A stretch of 64,000 nt of DNA, from NCBI GenBank assembly GCA_025617375.2, contig JAMYGW020000001.1:992001-1056000 (forward strand). Direction: 5' to 3'. The DNA comes from Acarospora socialis (Eukaryota; Ascomycota; Lecanoromycetes; Acarosporales; Acarosporaceae). The notes under the pieces are model-generated. The model was not told where the DNA came from and searched no databases. It saw only the letters and a program-made list of their open reading frames with translations. This document shows positions 1 to 11,153 of this stretch, piece after piece. Both the position numbers and the translations under genes were made by a program. Every line of letters begins with the position of its first letter. Position 1 is the stretch's first letter.

Positions 1-391
1 CTAGACAGTCAGAAACCTTTCCGCTGAAGTCTGTGACATCCGAGCCACCCTTTGGTAATACAGTACAACAATAGTAACCTTCGTAGGAAATTTACAGCTA
101 GAGTGACGCGGCTCACTCATTGTCTGACGTCGAAGCGGTGATCCTTCTCCGGAGAATGGGATGAACTACCTGGTAGGCACAGCCCATGTTGGTTTCCATG
201 CGCCAGCTTGGCCCGACATTAGCGCTAGTGCTTGTTTCCTGCCAAGGAAAAACAAGCACTCGCGTGTGTCTTAGCTTCTTGCAGTAATTGTACGCATGTC
301 TGTGGCGATGCAACACTGCGGTGATGATATTTGACGTTTGAACTTGGAGAACTGTTTGAAAATAGCTGAACTTGTTATAGTTTATACGCTG
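1..391. other. gene-free left edge
   Basis: I see no convincing coding sequence, RNA gene or repeat here. The stretch has ordinary base composition and is probably the 3' flank of the minus-strand membrane-protein gene that ends at 392. Confidence 0.5.
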
Positions 392-3199
392 TCACCCAAA
401 AGACATATACCCAGGACCCTGTGGCGGTATATGACGCTCGCTGCTTGGGCTATTACAATGACTGCTACTTTCAGATGGTTGAGTTGCCCTTACGCCTTGC
501 CCACTGCCGGTCTTATCCCCGGATGTCTGTGTTGGAGATGCATATCGCTGTTCTGACTCTGAGGAAGTCGTAGCAGGCCAATAGGTGTCACCAGGCGATA
601 ATAGCTCCGTCGCTTCCAGGAAGTCGACATAGCCTGGAATCCAACCTTGTCCTGAGACCGGAGCACTGGGAGTCGGTGCAAACCGACCATAAGTTTTTCC
701 GAGACGGGAAAGGGCCAGTTGCATTTTGAGCGCCATCCAAAGCATCCAACGCTTGGACCAGAACGTAGCCGCTGTCCCCATTGCGGTGTGGGCATCCAGA
801 TCAGTGAACGGTGTGTACCAGCCCACAACACTTCTTTCGTTGTTCCAGAGGTCTTCCATGGCAATTTCCTCCTTGACGGCCTCAATTTCGTCATCGAAAT
901 GAAGCAGAGAGTGGTACTCCCACTCACTGCATTCCCACGAGCTGTAGTCAGGCAGCCGTATCTTGTCAAGGCTTTTGGATTTGCTCAAAGCCTTTCCCCC
1001 AAGCAACGCCTCAACGGTCCAAGCTCTGAGAAGAGTACGAAGCCCATCATCTGAACGGGGAACGAGGTGCGCGGATTTGGTTATTGCAATCTCTAATGAT
1101 TGTTGCCAGATACCGTTTCGAGAGATGAACTCGGACCGAACAAACTCAACCCCTTGCTTAGGTAACCCTATGGTCGATTCGTCTTGTCCGAAGCGACTGC
1201 CCAGCTTCGATTCAGTTACAACCAGATTGCGACGTTCTACTTCGGCGGCAATCTCGTGAACAATTTCCATTAATCCATCGGAAGATGTGCATTCCTTTAC
1301 ACCCGCCGTTTGTCCGGTAGGTGTTGAGTTAGCTCTCGCTCCTTTGTCGCAAGTTGAAAGAATTGTCCAACAGCCTTCAGACCAATTGGACGCATCAATA
1401 AGCTTTGCCCCATCCTCCTGCTTAAATATCGTATTCGGTGGCGATTGTCTGAGTGGGATTTGATTTGAAATGTTGGCCTCAGGACCTTCTGGTACAGGCT
1501 GGGTCTCAGTCCCTCTCTTCGTAGGACCGGCGGCTCCATCTGGTACTAACGAGCTTTTTCTTTTGCTCTGGCGTTGATGCAATGCAAATTCGTCTGGCCC
1601 TGATCGAAGATCTCGCCAGATGTGGAGCAACCAGTTATGTTCGGTGTGAGAGAAAGGGTCAGGGCACCACTGAGCCCCAGGGGGTTTGTACCAGTCGGAG
1701 CTGATCATTGGTGAATAGATCGTAAGTGTAGCCCTCATACAAGTAGCAAAGGCCACATTGCCAAACATGGCGAACGGGACCCACCACTCGGCGGCGCGAA
1801 GACCGAGATATAGAAGAATGAAAGCGGGAGCGGTCAAAAAGACAGAAACGGGCGTGATCCAATCATGCCTTTCTAGAGCTAGGTTCTGGCTTGTCATGTC
1901 CCGTTCGACGGAGAAAACGACCTGCTTAGGGCAATATCCTAGTTGGATCCCCCATGGAAAGTTGGCAGACCGAAATCCAGCCCGGAATGGACGAATACCT
2001 TCCATGGAAACTGTTTCTTGACTCGTACTGCGACTCACTAGGACGGCAGTCCAGAAGCTTGTCAAGCCAGAGGCAGCTAGACCTAGAGAGATGAAAGTAG
2101 TAGTCATGATGCTGCGTGTCGCGAACCAATCGAATGTTGTTATCGTGACGTTGATCAGGACGCACATGAGAGCGACCAAATTGCGTGAGGTGCGTAACGT
2201 TCGGTATTTGACGTTGGCATTAGTAGTCAGAGTCTCAGACACGTCTCGCCAGCTGAGGTATGCCAGAGATCTGCTTTTACAGATCGCATGCTTAAGGCCA
2301 GCGTCGACGTGGTCCCTCGGTGTTCCGTACATTGCGAATTGAACAGCATATGATCTTGCAACGTCCTGAGCATCCTCCCCACTAGCATCAAATACAGTCA
2401 AGACCGTTCCCTCGTAAGCCCTGGATGCGTTCAACATATCGCCAGATATCCGCCCATTGTTGTCGATGCCGCCTGGATAAGCGGCGAATTCACCGCTATG
2501 TTCAGTTGATCCTAACTGCAAACTTGTAACGGTGCCATTCCCTTCATACGGGCACTCGCCGAGATTGCGGAAACGAGACTCGAACTTCCACAGATGGATC
2601 ATAAATGTGTTGATGTAGCGGTTGCGAAATCTTTCCAGAGGCCCAAGATTGCCAACAACACCAATCCAGCTTTTTGCTATCTTCTGAACCACCGCTTCCA
2701 CTTCGGCACCGAAGTCTAGGCCCTCGTCCCCAGTGCCAAACCTCCGTCCCTGGATCCAGAAGCGTGCTTCATCGTCTGGCTTTGGGTCAATGGTCTGCTC
2801 GAGGATGCGGCGAGATCCGCGGAGCTCAAAGCCAACGCTACCACCACTAATACTGCTGACATCTGCGAGGACCTCTGCTCGGCTTTCGAACTGCCTGCCG
2901 ATCAACCGTTTCATCAAACGCGAATTGCCCAGGCGGATCATTGTGACAATGGCGGTCACGAGACCGATTGGGGAGGCGGCGTAGAGGAAGAGCTGCGAAG
3001 GCTGGGAGATGCACTTGAAGTATGCTTTGACATGCTTCTCACCAACCAGGATCAAAAGAGGCACGACGTTGGCCACAAGGGAAGCCCAAGCATCGCTCGA
3101 GCCCGTAATCGCCAGATAGCCGTTATTATCCGTCGGGGCCGCGCCGGACGACTCTGCCAAGCAAAGGAGCAAGAAAGCAAGACGAATAAAACCTTCCAT
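392..3199 (-). CDS. unrecognised multi-span membrane protein, 935 aa
   Basis: A single long open frame starts at ATG 3197-3199. Residues 1-20 look like a signal peptide or first membrane anchor (MEGFIRLAFLLLCLAESSGA). Hydrophobic segments follow at about 41-60 and 70-88. A long polar stretch comes next, then a hydrophobic cluster near 345-420 and another near 470-520, so about six or seven membrane spans are likely. The C-terminal 400 residues are mostly polar and rich in Ser, Gly, Thr and Pro near the end. The layout resembles large uncharacterised membrane proteins of filamentous fungi, but I recognise no named family or catalytic motif, so I give no function. No intron is needed. The frame is far too long to be chance, so I am confident it is a gene. 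The exact start is less certain. Confidence 0.8.
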   Translation of the reverse strand: MEGFIRLAFLLLCLAESSGAAPTDNNGYLAITGSSDAWASLVANVVPLLILVGEKHVKAYFKCISQPSQLFLYAASPIGLVTAIVTMIRLGNSRLMKRLIGRQFESRAEVLADVSSISGGSVGFELRGSRRILEQTIDPKPDDEARFWIQGRRFGTGDEGLDFGAEVEAVVQKIAKSWIGVVGNLGPLERFRNRYINTFMIHLWKFESRFRNLGECPYEGNGTVTSLQLGSTEHSGEFAAYPGGIDNNGRISGDMLNASRAYEGTVLTVFDASGEDAQDVARSYAVQFAMYGTPRDHVDAGLKHAICKSRSLAYLSWRDVSETLTTNANVKYRTLRTSRNLVALMCVLINVTITTFDWFATRSIMTTTFISLGLAASGLTSFWTAVLVSRSTSQETVSMEGIRPFRAGFRSANFPWGIQLGYCPKQVVFSVERDMTSQNLALERHDWITPVSVFLTAPAFILLYLGLRAAEWWVPFAMFGNVAFATCMRATLTIYSPMISSDWYKPPGAQWCPDPFSHTEHNWLLHIWRDLRSGPDEFALHQRQSKRKSSLVPDGAAGPTKRGTETQPVPEGPEANISNQIPLRQSPPNTIFKQEDGAKLIDASNWSEGCWTILSTCDKGARANSTPTGQTAGVKECTSSDGLMEIVHEIAAEVERRNLVVTESKLGSRFGQDESTIGLPKQGVEFVRSEFISRNGIWQQSLEIAITKSAHLVPRSDDGLRTLLRAWTVEALLGGKALSKSKSLDKIRLPDYSSWECSEWEYHSLLHFDDEIEAVKEEIAMEDLWNNERSVVGWYTPFTDLDAHTAMGTAATFWSKRWMLWMALKMQLALSRLGKTYGRFAPTPSAPVSGQGWIPGYVDFLEATELLSPGDTYWPATTSSESEQRYASPTQTSGDKTGSGQGVRATQPSESSSHCNSPSSERHIPPQGPGYMSFG

Positions 3200-4442
3200 C
3201 TTGAAGCAACGGAACGTAAAATGCCCACCAATGTAGACTCGAGAAACAACGTGAGAGAACCATCAAAGATATAGCACGAGAGCAAACCGACCCAGACTGC
3301 CGGAATTCCGCCTCGAACCCCCCTCCATTGCATGCCTGCGGTTGGGGGACTGCGGCAATTGGTCTGAAGAGACCACACTGCCTCGAGACGCGGCTACCCG
3401 GTTCATAGCATGGATAAGGGCCCTGAGCAGCGTTGGGTGTGCGCTGCCAAATGACACTCGCCGGGGGGAAGGGTAAGGAGCTAAAACAAGCCGACGAGGG
3501 ACTCGTCGAGCGCGCGCTTACAGAAACGAAAGCCGTTGTGCTGCTTGCAACGTGGGCTTGCACGAACCATGGTCAGGATGAAAGAATGACCACAGCTACA
3601 AGTAGAGACGGAACGGCACGTTAGGTAACGTTACTCTTGTGCTGGTGTCTGGTCATTGACAGGCCCGGGGAGCTCGGGTCCACATGCTGGTTGCCGTCCG
3701 CCATGGAGGCGGAGTCTTTTCGCCTTCAGCAGGCTGCAATACACAGCTGCGGCTTGTGTGAGGCTCGGGATGATCATTGACTTGCATGGATACCAGTGAG
3801 GCTATGAGGAAGGATACTTCGTGACACAGCTTGAGATGTGGTAGCGGAGGAAGTGCCGGTTATGGGAGAGCGAGGCTATATGTGGAATGAGGGTCACGTG
3901 ACTCAGCTATATTCACTCCATGTGATAACCGGCATGACGGAGCTGTCTGCCTCAGTGGCTTCTACACGTACGGAGTACGGAGCAAGGAGCATTTATTCGA
4001 CTACTTACTCCACAAATCATATAGCATGCGGTCAATAGATGATACCGAAGCAACTCGGAGGTAGCACTGGCCAACATCACATCCAGCTACTCCGATGGGT
4101 ACTGCTCGTATGTGAGCAATGCTTGCATCTTAGATTATACGTTGGATATATATTCAGACGTAGCAAAGCCGACAAGATTCGAGGAATATGCTGAAACAGC
4201 GACAGAGCAAAGGGAACCTGATACAAATCATAAAACAGCATGACTCGACAGTGCCGTCAACTCGTCACTCGTGGTCATTAGACGGATGAAATAGAGATAC
4301 AAAACGCCTCGTCAGCTGTAAACTGACATTCACAACGTCCACACCACCTGCAACCCACGCAAAGTCAAGCTTCGGAGGCTTCGACACGGCGCGACAGGAA
4401 GAGAGATAGAGAGAAAACAAGACAATGATGAAGCAGCTACCG
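3200..4442. other. intergenic region between membrane-protein gene and C2H2 gene
   Basis: It holds the promoter of the minus-strand gene starting at 3199 and the 3' flank of the minus-strand regulator ending at 4443. Base composition is ordinary. A short direct repeat, TACGGAGTACGGAG, lies near 3970. I see no supported gene. Confidence 0.5.
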
Positions 4443-6176
4443 CTACATTCGAGGAAAGAGATTGGATCCACCGAGACCAGCATAAGTATGCTGGCCATCG
4501 TTGGATACCGCAGAAGAGTACAAAGGATCAATGAACGGAATAAGTTCATCAGGAAAGGTATTCACGAAATCGAGCGGAGATTCGTCGAATAACTGCTCGA
4601 GTGACTGGAGTGGTGCATCGTCGTAGTTGACAGCAAGAGGAGCTTGGCTGGGGGCCATGGCGTCATCGAAATTGGGGCTGCAGTCGAAGGCTTGGGTGTT
4701 GTTGTACTGATCGCTGATGCCGCTATTACTCGAATCATTGCTGTAGGTGGTCTGCATCGGCGGGGCGGTAGGATATGCGTATACCTCTTCGAATGTCGTA
4801 TTGCCAGCAGCTTTCCCGCTTCCGTCCCCGAGTGGCATGTCATCTAGAACGACCTCCTCAACTTCCTTCATCCACATTTTCAAGACATCCATTGATGGAT
4901 GGTCGCCTCCGCCCTTGCCGCCTCGCTTTTCCTCGTTCTTCCCCTTCGCGCCCCTTCCGCGTTTGCGTGGATTGAAATGAGTTCTTCGAAGGTGAGCGGC
5001 AGCGTTGTAGTATGCGCCATACTTTTTGCCCGTTCGGCAAGCTTTGCAGCTGGCGAGGAACTTGTGGTCGGGAGAGATGTCGACCGTGACCCAGGTCTTG
5101 CGAAGGATGCCGTGCGCTCGGTCGATGTGCCTCCGCAGTTCGTGCTCGCCTTTGAAGCCTTCGGGACGGTTGTTGCAGCGTGGGCACTTGACTCGGGGGT
5201 GGGCGGGGCGTTGATATGTTGCTTTGGGTATCATTGCTACATCCTTCGATGAACCGTCCGCCGATTCGATTCGAAACATTTGATGCTCGGAAGTCGGGTG
5301 ATTTGGCACTGTAGTTTTTTTGTCTGGACGCTTCGGCGCAATAGGTCTTGACGCATAAGTGAGTTGTTCATTTCTGCGGCGAGCTGCCCTCAAGTGACTC
5401 GACGAAGCGGAAGTATTGCTCTCATCTGAGCCTGATCGCTCCATGCCAGTTTCCTCCACAGCGCTTGACGACTGCAACAAAGGTGCTTCGATAGGAGCAG
5501 AAGAAAACGAAGAAGAAAAGTGAACATCATCAACAATGCCACCAGTAAATTGAAGAACTTGATCGTGCGTTGGAAGACCAATGCTGCCTTCATTGCTCTT
5601 CGCCAATGATTGGGAAAACTCAAGTGGAGATTGACCTCCACTGTTGCTGCAACTTGAAACGCGAGAATTGACTCGCAACATGTCAGAAAAATCAAAGCAG
5701 AAATCAGTACTAGCCAAGCTATGTTGTCGGCTCATGCTGCTTGCAAGTGTTGTACCGCTCGTCAACTCGCCTGTCGTTGGAGTGCTCGGGATCTGTGACG
5801 GTGGCATGATGTTACCAATTGATACAGCTCGTGCTGCTAATGGCGAGAATCGAGGATCCTCTTCGTGGCGACGCTCACTACAGCAGACGGTTGGCGAAGA
5901 GTCGAAGGACGGGCTCGGTCGACTGTCAAGATCATCGGGGGTTCTAGAATACCAATCCTTCGGGTTTTCGTAGACCGCGACTTCGGGTACTTGGGGCAGC
6001 GGACTCCTCTGAGGTCCAGTCCTGCGAAGTTTGGTTGCGTTTCCGACCGTGTAATTGCTGAACGGCTCGTCGTGGCTTGTCTCGAAGTCGGTAATTGCCA
6101 AGGGCGGGATGCTCGGACCGTTGCTCGAGAAGGGTGTGTGGCCGTGCTGAGAGGTGCTAGACCGTTTCCGTGACAT
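4443..6176 (-). CDS. fungal two-finger C2H2 zinc-finger regulator, 577 aa
   Basis: A nuclear DNA-binding regulator is the likely role. The first 325 residues are Ser/Pro-rich and low in structure, as in many fungal transcription factors. Two C2H2 fingers follow: Cys331, Cys334, His350, His355, then Cys377, Cys380, His395, His400. Between and after them are the very conserved stretches KYGAYYNAAAHLRRTHFNPR and a basic KRGRGAKGKNEEKRGGKGGG tail, then an acidic MDVLKMWMKEVEE segment. From memory this block matches an uncharacterised fungal C2H2 domain family (a DUF7896-like region). The spacing between the fingers and the basic tail are typical of it. The C-terminus is acidic and Asn/Ser-rich, a possible activation region. 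It starts at ATG 6174-6176 and needs no intron. The targets are unknown. Confidence 0.88.
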   Translation of the reverse strand: MSRKRSSTSQHGHTPFSSNGPSIPPLAITDFETSHDEPFSNYTVGNATKLRRTGPQRSPLPQVPEVAVYENPKDWYSRTPDDLDSRPSPSFDSSPTVCCSERRHEEDPRFSPLAARAVSIGNIMPPSQIPSTPTTGELTSGTTLASSMSRQHSLASTDFCFDFSDMLRVNSRVSSCSNSGGQSPLEFSQSLAKSNEGSIGLPTHDQVLQFTGGIVDDVHFSSSFSSAPIEAPLLQSSSAVEETGMERSGSDESNTSASSSHLRAARRRNEQLTYASRPIAPKRPDKKTTVPNHPTSEHQMFRIESADGSSKDVAMIPKATYQRPAHPRVKCPRCNNRPEGFKGEHELRRHIDRAHGILRKTWVTVDISPDHKFLASCKACRTGKKYGAYYNAAAHLRRTHFNPRKRGRGAKGKNEEKRGGKGGGDHPSMDVLKMWMKEVEEVVLDDMPLGDGSGKAAGNTTFEEVYAYPTAPPMQTTYSNDSSNSGISDQYNNTQAFDCSPNFDDAMAPSQAPLAVNYDDAPLQSLEQLFDESPLDFVNTFPDELIPFIDPLYSSAVSNDGQHTYAGLGGSNLFPRM

Positions 6177-6294
6177 GGGAACTGCGGCGGGAGCGGACCG
6201 CTGTGACCAGTCTCTGGTCAGATCGGAGGCCAGGAAGGTTTGGGTCTGCGTGATGTTAATTCAATGGCCGGGGACAAAGAGACCAAGATAGGAT

Positions 6295-6931
6295 TCATAC
6301 GGAAGGCAGGGCCTGGGCGAACGATGCTCCATACGAGACGCTTCGGGGGATATGGGCCTGAGAACGCCGTGGAGACGTCGTGTTCGAGCCATGTTGGTTC
6401 CTCGGCGTTTCGGGTTCAAGGATGGAGGTCAGTTGGTGAGCCCTCTGTGCCCAGAGTAGATGTCGCTCCTCGTCCGACCGGTGCGAGTTGGTGGTCCAGA
6501 ATATCTGCTTCTCTTGGAGGAGGACCTTGATGAGAGGGTCGTCAAGGTGAGTAAGGTTGTCCATGATGGTTTGTATATCTAGGAATTTCTGTGGTTGGAG
6601 ATCAGTCGGTATGGTCTGAAGGGCCTCTGTCGATCTTCTGCTAAAGCCTCGCCATGTTAGCAAAACATCACGTCCAGAGGAAGCCTTTGCAGTTTCACTC
6701 ACACTGAGCAGAGTCGTAAGGACTCTTGAGGTGGCAAACAACGTCTGAGCGTCAATCGTTCCGTAAGGTAGGGCGAACAAACAGACGAAGGTGTTGATGA
6801 ATGAAAAGACGGGTTCACCAGGAAGGCAGAGATTATGAACAAACGAGAATGGTAATGAGCAGCTCTCTGTGGTTAAGGGAGATATGGATGGTGGGCTGCA
6901 CGAGGCCGGAGAGAGCTAGTGGAGCAGCCAT
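6295..6931 (-). CDS. candidate small gene with one intron, 178 aa, unrecognised
   Basis: An ATG at 6929-6931 opens MAAPLALSGLVQPTIHISLN. A donor at 6844 (GTTTGT) and an acceptor ending at 6745 (GCTCAG) remove 100 bp in phase 0. They join this to the frame TLFATSRVLTTLLS, which stays open to a stop at 6295. Joined exons would be 6845-6931 and 6295-6744. The product has no motif I recognise; the middle (LDIQTIMDNLTHLDDPLIKV) looks like a folded helical domain. A strong donor-like GTGAGT inside the second exon suggests that another splice form is possible, but removing that piece leads to an early stop. It lies 118 bp upstream of the C2H2 gene on the same strand. Existence is plausible; the exon structure is uncertain. 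Confidence 0.4.
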
Positions 6932-8185
6932 GGCAGGGAGCTGATCACGATACACAACACCCCATAGGTCGACTTGCATGCCAAATGCAATCCATCCCGT
7001 TCATTTTGCAATTCGACCTTACAAAGTCCTTTTGATTGGAGTGCGTGGTGAGCGAATTGTGCAAAAAGTGAGGCAGCCAAAGGGAAGACAACCGCAGAGC
7101 CGGGCGTGGGGTGTTGATTGCGCCTACAGACTCTGCTACTGGCGAACCCCTCAAGTCTACTTGTAGTGGGTAGGAGTCCATCACTCCCAACCAATCGTGC
7201 AATCCCCCTCTTGCTTGCATCTTGTTAAGTGCATGTCAGCTCACTCAGAGCGAGACACGTTGCGCCCGTCTACTGTGAGGTGTGACATGCTTCGGAAAAT
7301 CAAGTCATTATTTTTCCCGTTCGGTGTGCCGCATTCGGTCATCAACCCACTGGCGTTCTTCCAGGCTCCCTCTCAAGGTGAGAACTGCCTGCCGCCGGCG
7401 ACTTCAACCTGTAAATTTCTGAATCGCCCACAGCCGGTTACCTCAGTCGCTGGACCTACCATAAGCACACATATATTCCTATTGGACTGCAATTGACCCA
7501 TAATCCTCTCCCCCCTGGGTAGGGGAAAATGAGTAAATGTCTACATCCTGGGATAAACACTTACCGGCCGGTACTGTAGCTCTCAATAATAATAACGTTA
7601 CTTGTGGTTTGGTTGCTCGACAGTCCCACGACGAGACCATCACACATCCGGAGCCTTGAGCAGACTCGCATGTCCGTTTCGGGCGACCAACGTCAATATT
7701 ATTAATACAGCTCGCAGTCGGATGCTTCTCGGGCAACCCTCAGATCCATTATACATCCCCTCGTAAGAGTATGGGGTCATAAGACATTGGACATTATCGA
7801 GAATGTCCAAGTTAAAATCACGTCCTTTCGTACTCGTACAGAACAGATTCACCAGTCCCATGATTTACGACCCCTACTCTTACAATATTAGCCCAGTAAA
7901 CTCACATGAAACCACCAGTGGAGACTGCTCATTGCCTTGGATACCGGTTCCGTCTGATCATGCGCATAGAAACCTGAAACAGATGTCATGATCTCGATAT
8001 CTACGTTGTAGGTCTAAAATAATCTACATGATTGCCCTCCACATACATGCCGAGACTTTAATGTATCTTCCTCCCGTTACGGCTGTCATCCGACCGTTTC
8101 CTTCGCCAGGCCTATGCATACGTCCGTTAAGTGCGCCTCCAACGGGGCGCAGAACAGACAGGAAATACGAGCTCGGTACGACGGT
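6932..8185. other. intergenic region
   Basis: About 1.25 kb of ordinary composition with no supported gene. It contains the imperfect inverted repeat at 7761-7884, listed separately. Confidence 0.5.
7761..7884. repeat. imperfect inverted repeat with an inner hairpin
   Basis: The left arm at 7761-7782 (TCGTAAGAGTATGGGGTCAT..) and the right arm at 7865-7884 (TTACGACCCCTACTCTTACA) are reverse complements with few mismatches. Inside, 7787-7810 is a perfect hairpin: TTGGACATT, six bases, AATGTCCAA. It could be the relic of a small terminal-inverted-repeat element or a folded transcript. I see no coding content and no clear TSD. Confidence 0.55.
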
Positions 8186-9506
8186 TCAGCCATGCCATTG
8201 CGAACATTGTTTGCAGTAGTGCCAGACGTCGCTCGTACTGGTTGGTTTGTCTGGCGGCGCCCGAGGAGTTTCTGTAGGCGCCATTGGTGGCTCGGGAGTA
8301 GTCCAGATGGTTGGTGGACTACCCTCAACTTCCGAGGGGCTTTGATTCCTCGAAGGTGTCGGCGCGGAAGGCGTTTGGAGATCCTTTGAAGACCCTCGAG
8401 GGCCTTCCGCCGCCTTTTCTGTCGTGGCTGGAGAATCTGCGTCTTTCGGAGGCAAAAGTGTGAAGGGCGTCTGCGGATCCTCCAGGGAACCCCAAGCTTG
8501 ATCGACAGCCTCTTCGATGGTAGCCGGAGGATCTGTGTGATTCACAGGTAATACTGTGAAGAGCGCATGGGGATCGCCCGAAGCCTCTTGTCTCCCAGCG
8601 TCCTCCGTATTGACGGGGGGAACCGTAGTCTCGGTCGAGCCGGGAGTTAACCCCAGCAATTTTCGGAAGTTGATTATGGGCACGATTGGTTCCGCCGCAA
8701 TCTCTGACTCCTGGCTCCGATCACTGTCCAGACCGGCTGGAAGTACGGAAGGTGATGATGCAGGGGCAGTCTGCTCTGCTATCAGAGGAACAGCTGAAAG
8801 CACGGAAGGTGATGATGCTGGGACAGTCGGCTCTACTACTGGATGAACAGCTAGGGAGGGGGCATCAGCGCCAAATCTCAGAATATATGCGACAGAGACA
8901 AAACTTACCCCACCGTCGTCGATCCGGCACCAGTTCGTACCGTATCCCCTTAAAGGAGTCCGCCCTCGCTGCAGAGCCGGCGGTTTCCCGGCTTGCGATT
9001 GGCCGGAGCGTCGAAGGGGCACATAGCAATAGCGCCGTGGTGAAGAGGATCACCTTCACGAGTATCTCACGCCATTTCCAGTCGCTGAGGGTAGACTGCC
9101 TCGCCGGCGAGGGGTCAGTTGTCGTTGGGGCTAGTGTGGTATTGTGATGGTCTTGCGGAGACGGTATGTGCTCCCTCCTACGCGATTGGCTTCGACGCCG
9201 TCCCTGGTCCCGTTCTTTGGGCGGGACGTACATCCTCCTGGCCAGCAGGTTTTGAGTCCTTTCGAACGCGTCGTCGGCCTGTCTCTGACGGCTTGACAGG
9301 GTCACGTCGCCCGGTCTTCGGCCGCGGTAGTAATCTTGTTTTATTTGGCTTTGCGGCAGGATGGAGAAATGATAGACTGATCGAAATGTTAGCGTGTTGC
9401 TGTCCCACTGATCGTGCATGAAAGCTGAATGCATTTTTAGATTCGTGATCGTGAAGGAAAGTCGCAACAGCGAGGCGCGGTAGAATGGGTATTTTGAGAT
9501 GGCCAT
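8186..9506 (-). CDS. unrecognised single-span, proline-rich repeat protein, 420 aa
   Basis: Two exons, 8909-9506 and 8186-8850, are joined across a 58-bp intron (8851-8908). The intron has donor GTAAGT, a CTGAT-like branch site and acceptor CCCTAG. The phase-1 junction restores one open frame of 421 codons. Residues 1-140 are basic and polar. Residues about 147-166 (REILVKVILFTTALLLCAPS) form a single membrane span. The outer part is Pro/Ser/Thr/Glu-rich with two copies of an APASSPSVL-type repeat and about three degenerate 30-35 residue repeats around DPxxxFTLLP and PATxEEA. The protein ends in YCKQCSQWHG, a CxxC pair that might bind metal. No family is recognised. A stalk-like protein anchored by one helix fits the layout. 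An internal ATG (residue 25) is an alternative start. Confidence 0.6.
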
Positions 9507-9863
9507 GGTGTCGGTGGCATCAATTTGTGGGGAGCTACGATCAATAGGAAAACTTCACAATAGGCGCACTGTTTGCTGATGGATTCAAATGAGGTAATGC
9601 TCGAAGTGAATTGTGGATACGGCACATGGAAAGCGCGGCAGGACAAAGAACTCAGACCGGTATAATGGAAAGGTGCTTTCTTTCTTCTGGAGCAACGCGT
9701 TTTAACAGTTCATTTTATTGGAACAAAGAGCATCCGTAATACAACGGGCAAACTTTTGTTTTATGAGCCGGTGGCTGATTGAAGTAGCTACATTGGCTGG
9801 CTGCTACTATGCTAAACTGCGAGAGCGAGGTCAAGTTTCCAGATGCTGCAGTAACGCTTCCTT
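9507..9863. other. short intergenic region
   Basis: 357 bp between the stop of the reductase gene and the start of the membrane-span gene, both on the minus strand. It should hold the reductase 3' UTR and the downstream gene's promoter. I see no distinct motif. Confidence 0.5.
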
Positions 9864-11153
9864 TTATGTAGCTGCAGGCTGCACCAGTATGTTGCCTAGA
9901 AGAATTAATATCTATGTGCGGGCAAGGGCTAAGCTTGATGACTTACCTCCGTCAGGATACAGAACTTGCGAGTTGAGGAACACACCTCCCGGCCCAGCGA
10001 GGAAAAGGATGCAGGCAGCCATATCCGCATCGCTGCCAGGTCGTCCTAGCCCAGCACCAGAATCAGTAACTTCTTCCAAGGACGTAGAAAAACGTCTTGC
10101 TTACCCGCAGGATTTGACATATTCATGTCCAGTTTCGACTTGTTGTCATCGCCGGATGATCCAGCTGTCATTTCGCTCGGGAATACACCGGGAGCAATGC
10201 AGTTCACACGAACCTTGGCCTCAGCAAAGGTGGTTGCCATCATTCTAGTCAGATGAATAAAGCCTATCCAGTTGCTCAGCTTGTTGTAGGGGCATAAGAC
10301 GAAACTCAGCACACGTACCCGCTTTGGACGTAGCATAGGCGAATTGACCACTGGAGCTACCTTTCATGACACCCGAAATAGATGCAATGTTGACCACACT
10401 GGAGCTGTAGCCTGGCGTGGCATCGCGGCCTTTCGCAAGTAAAGGTAAGAAGGCAGCGGTGGTGAAGAATTGAGCGGTAAGATTCGTTTGCAACGTCTCC
10501 TGCCAGTTTTCGGGCTCACTCTTCCAAAGGTGATCGGAGATACTCTGGGCAGAACTGAAGTCTGGCTTGCTGTTTGAATACTTGGTAGGGTCATCGCGTG
10601 CAATGCCAGCTGTACCGTCATCAGCGTCATCCATAAAGCACACCAGGCACACACACCATTGTTAACCAGCAAATGTATGCCTTTAGACTCCTTGCTGGCG
10701 ATCTCATCGGCTAGGTGTTTCACTTCGTCTTTTTTCGTTATATCAGCCCTGTCATCGAGATCAGCATGGCCACGGGGACTGGTGACGTGAGACCTCACGG
10801 CATCCTGTGAGCGGTCAGCAATGTACGATCATTAGTTGCTTGAGATCTCACGCTATGATTTTGCCAGGACCTGTGCTGTACTGGTCCACGACTTTTTTCA
10901 GATCTTCCTCTCGTCGGCCAGTGATGTAGACCTTGGCCCCGTTGGTGACCAAAGCTTGTGTTATCATCAAGCCAATGCCGGTGCCTCCCCCAGTGACGAC
11001 ACAGCTGAAGTTGGAGACATCGAAGAGCTTGGACAGCTTGAGATCCTCGTTGGACTTTGAGAGGCTTGCCATTGTTTTCACAGTCGTAAGGGTTGGTTGA
11101 TTGATAAAGGCTCTTCGTACGGTGGGTGATGATCTGGTTAAAAGTCGCAACAT
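9864..11153 (-). CDS. short-chain dehydrogenase/reductase (classical SDR), 324 aa, six exons
   Basis: An NAD(P)-dependent oxidoreductase with a Rossmann fold; the substrate is not evident. Exons are 10852-11153, 10657-10748, 10319-10609, 10105-10263, 9947-10045 and 9864-9895. Introns are 103, 47, 55, 59 and 51 bp with GT..AG ends, and every junction phase agrees. Residues 54-61 are the cofactor loop TGGGTGIG. NNAG spans the second intron at about 130-133. NIASISG (Ser208/Ser210 region) and YATSK (Tyr223, Lys227) supply the catalytic residues. The C-terminus runs LYPDGG, then NILVQPAAT from the last tiny exon. This matches fungal SDRs often labelled as 3-oxoacyl-ACP reductase or rhamnolipid-type reductases (from memory). 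The first 27 residues are basic and could target mitochondria; Met28 is an alternative cytosolic start. The mutated transposon block begins 328 bp upstream of the start codon. Confidence 0.9.
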
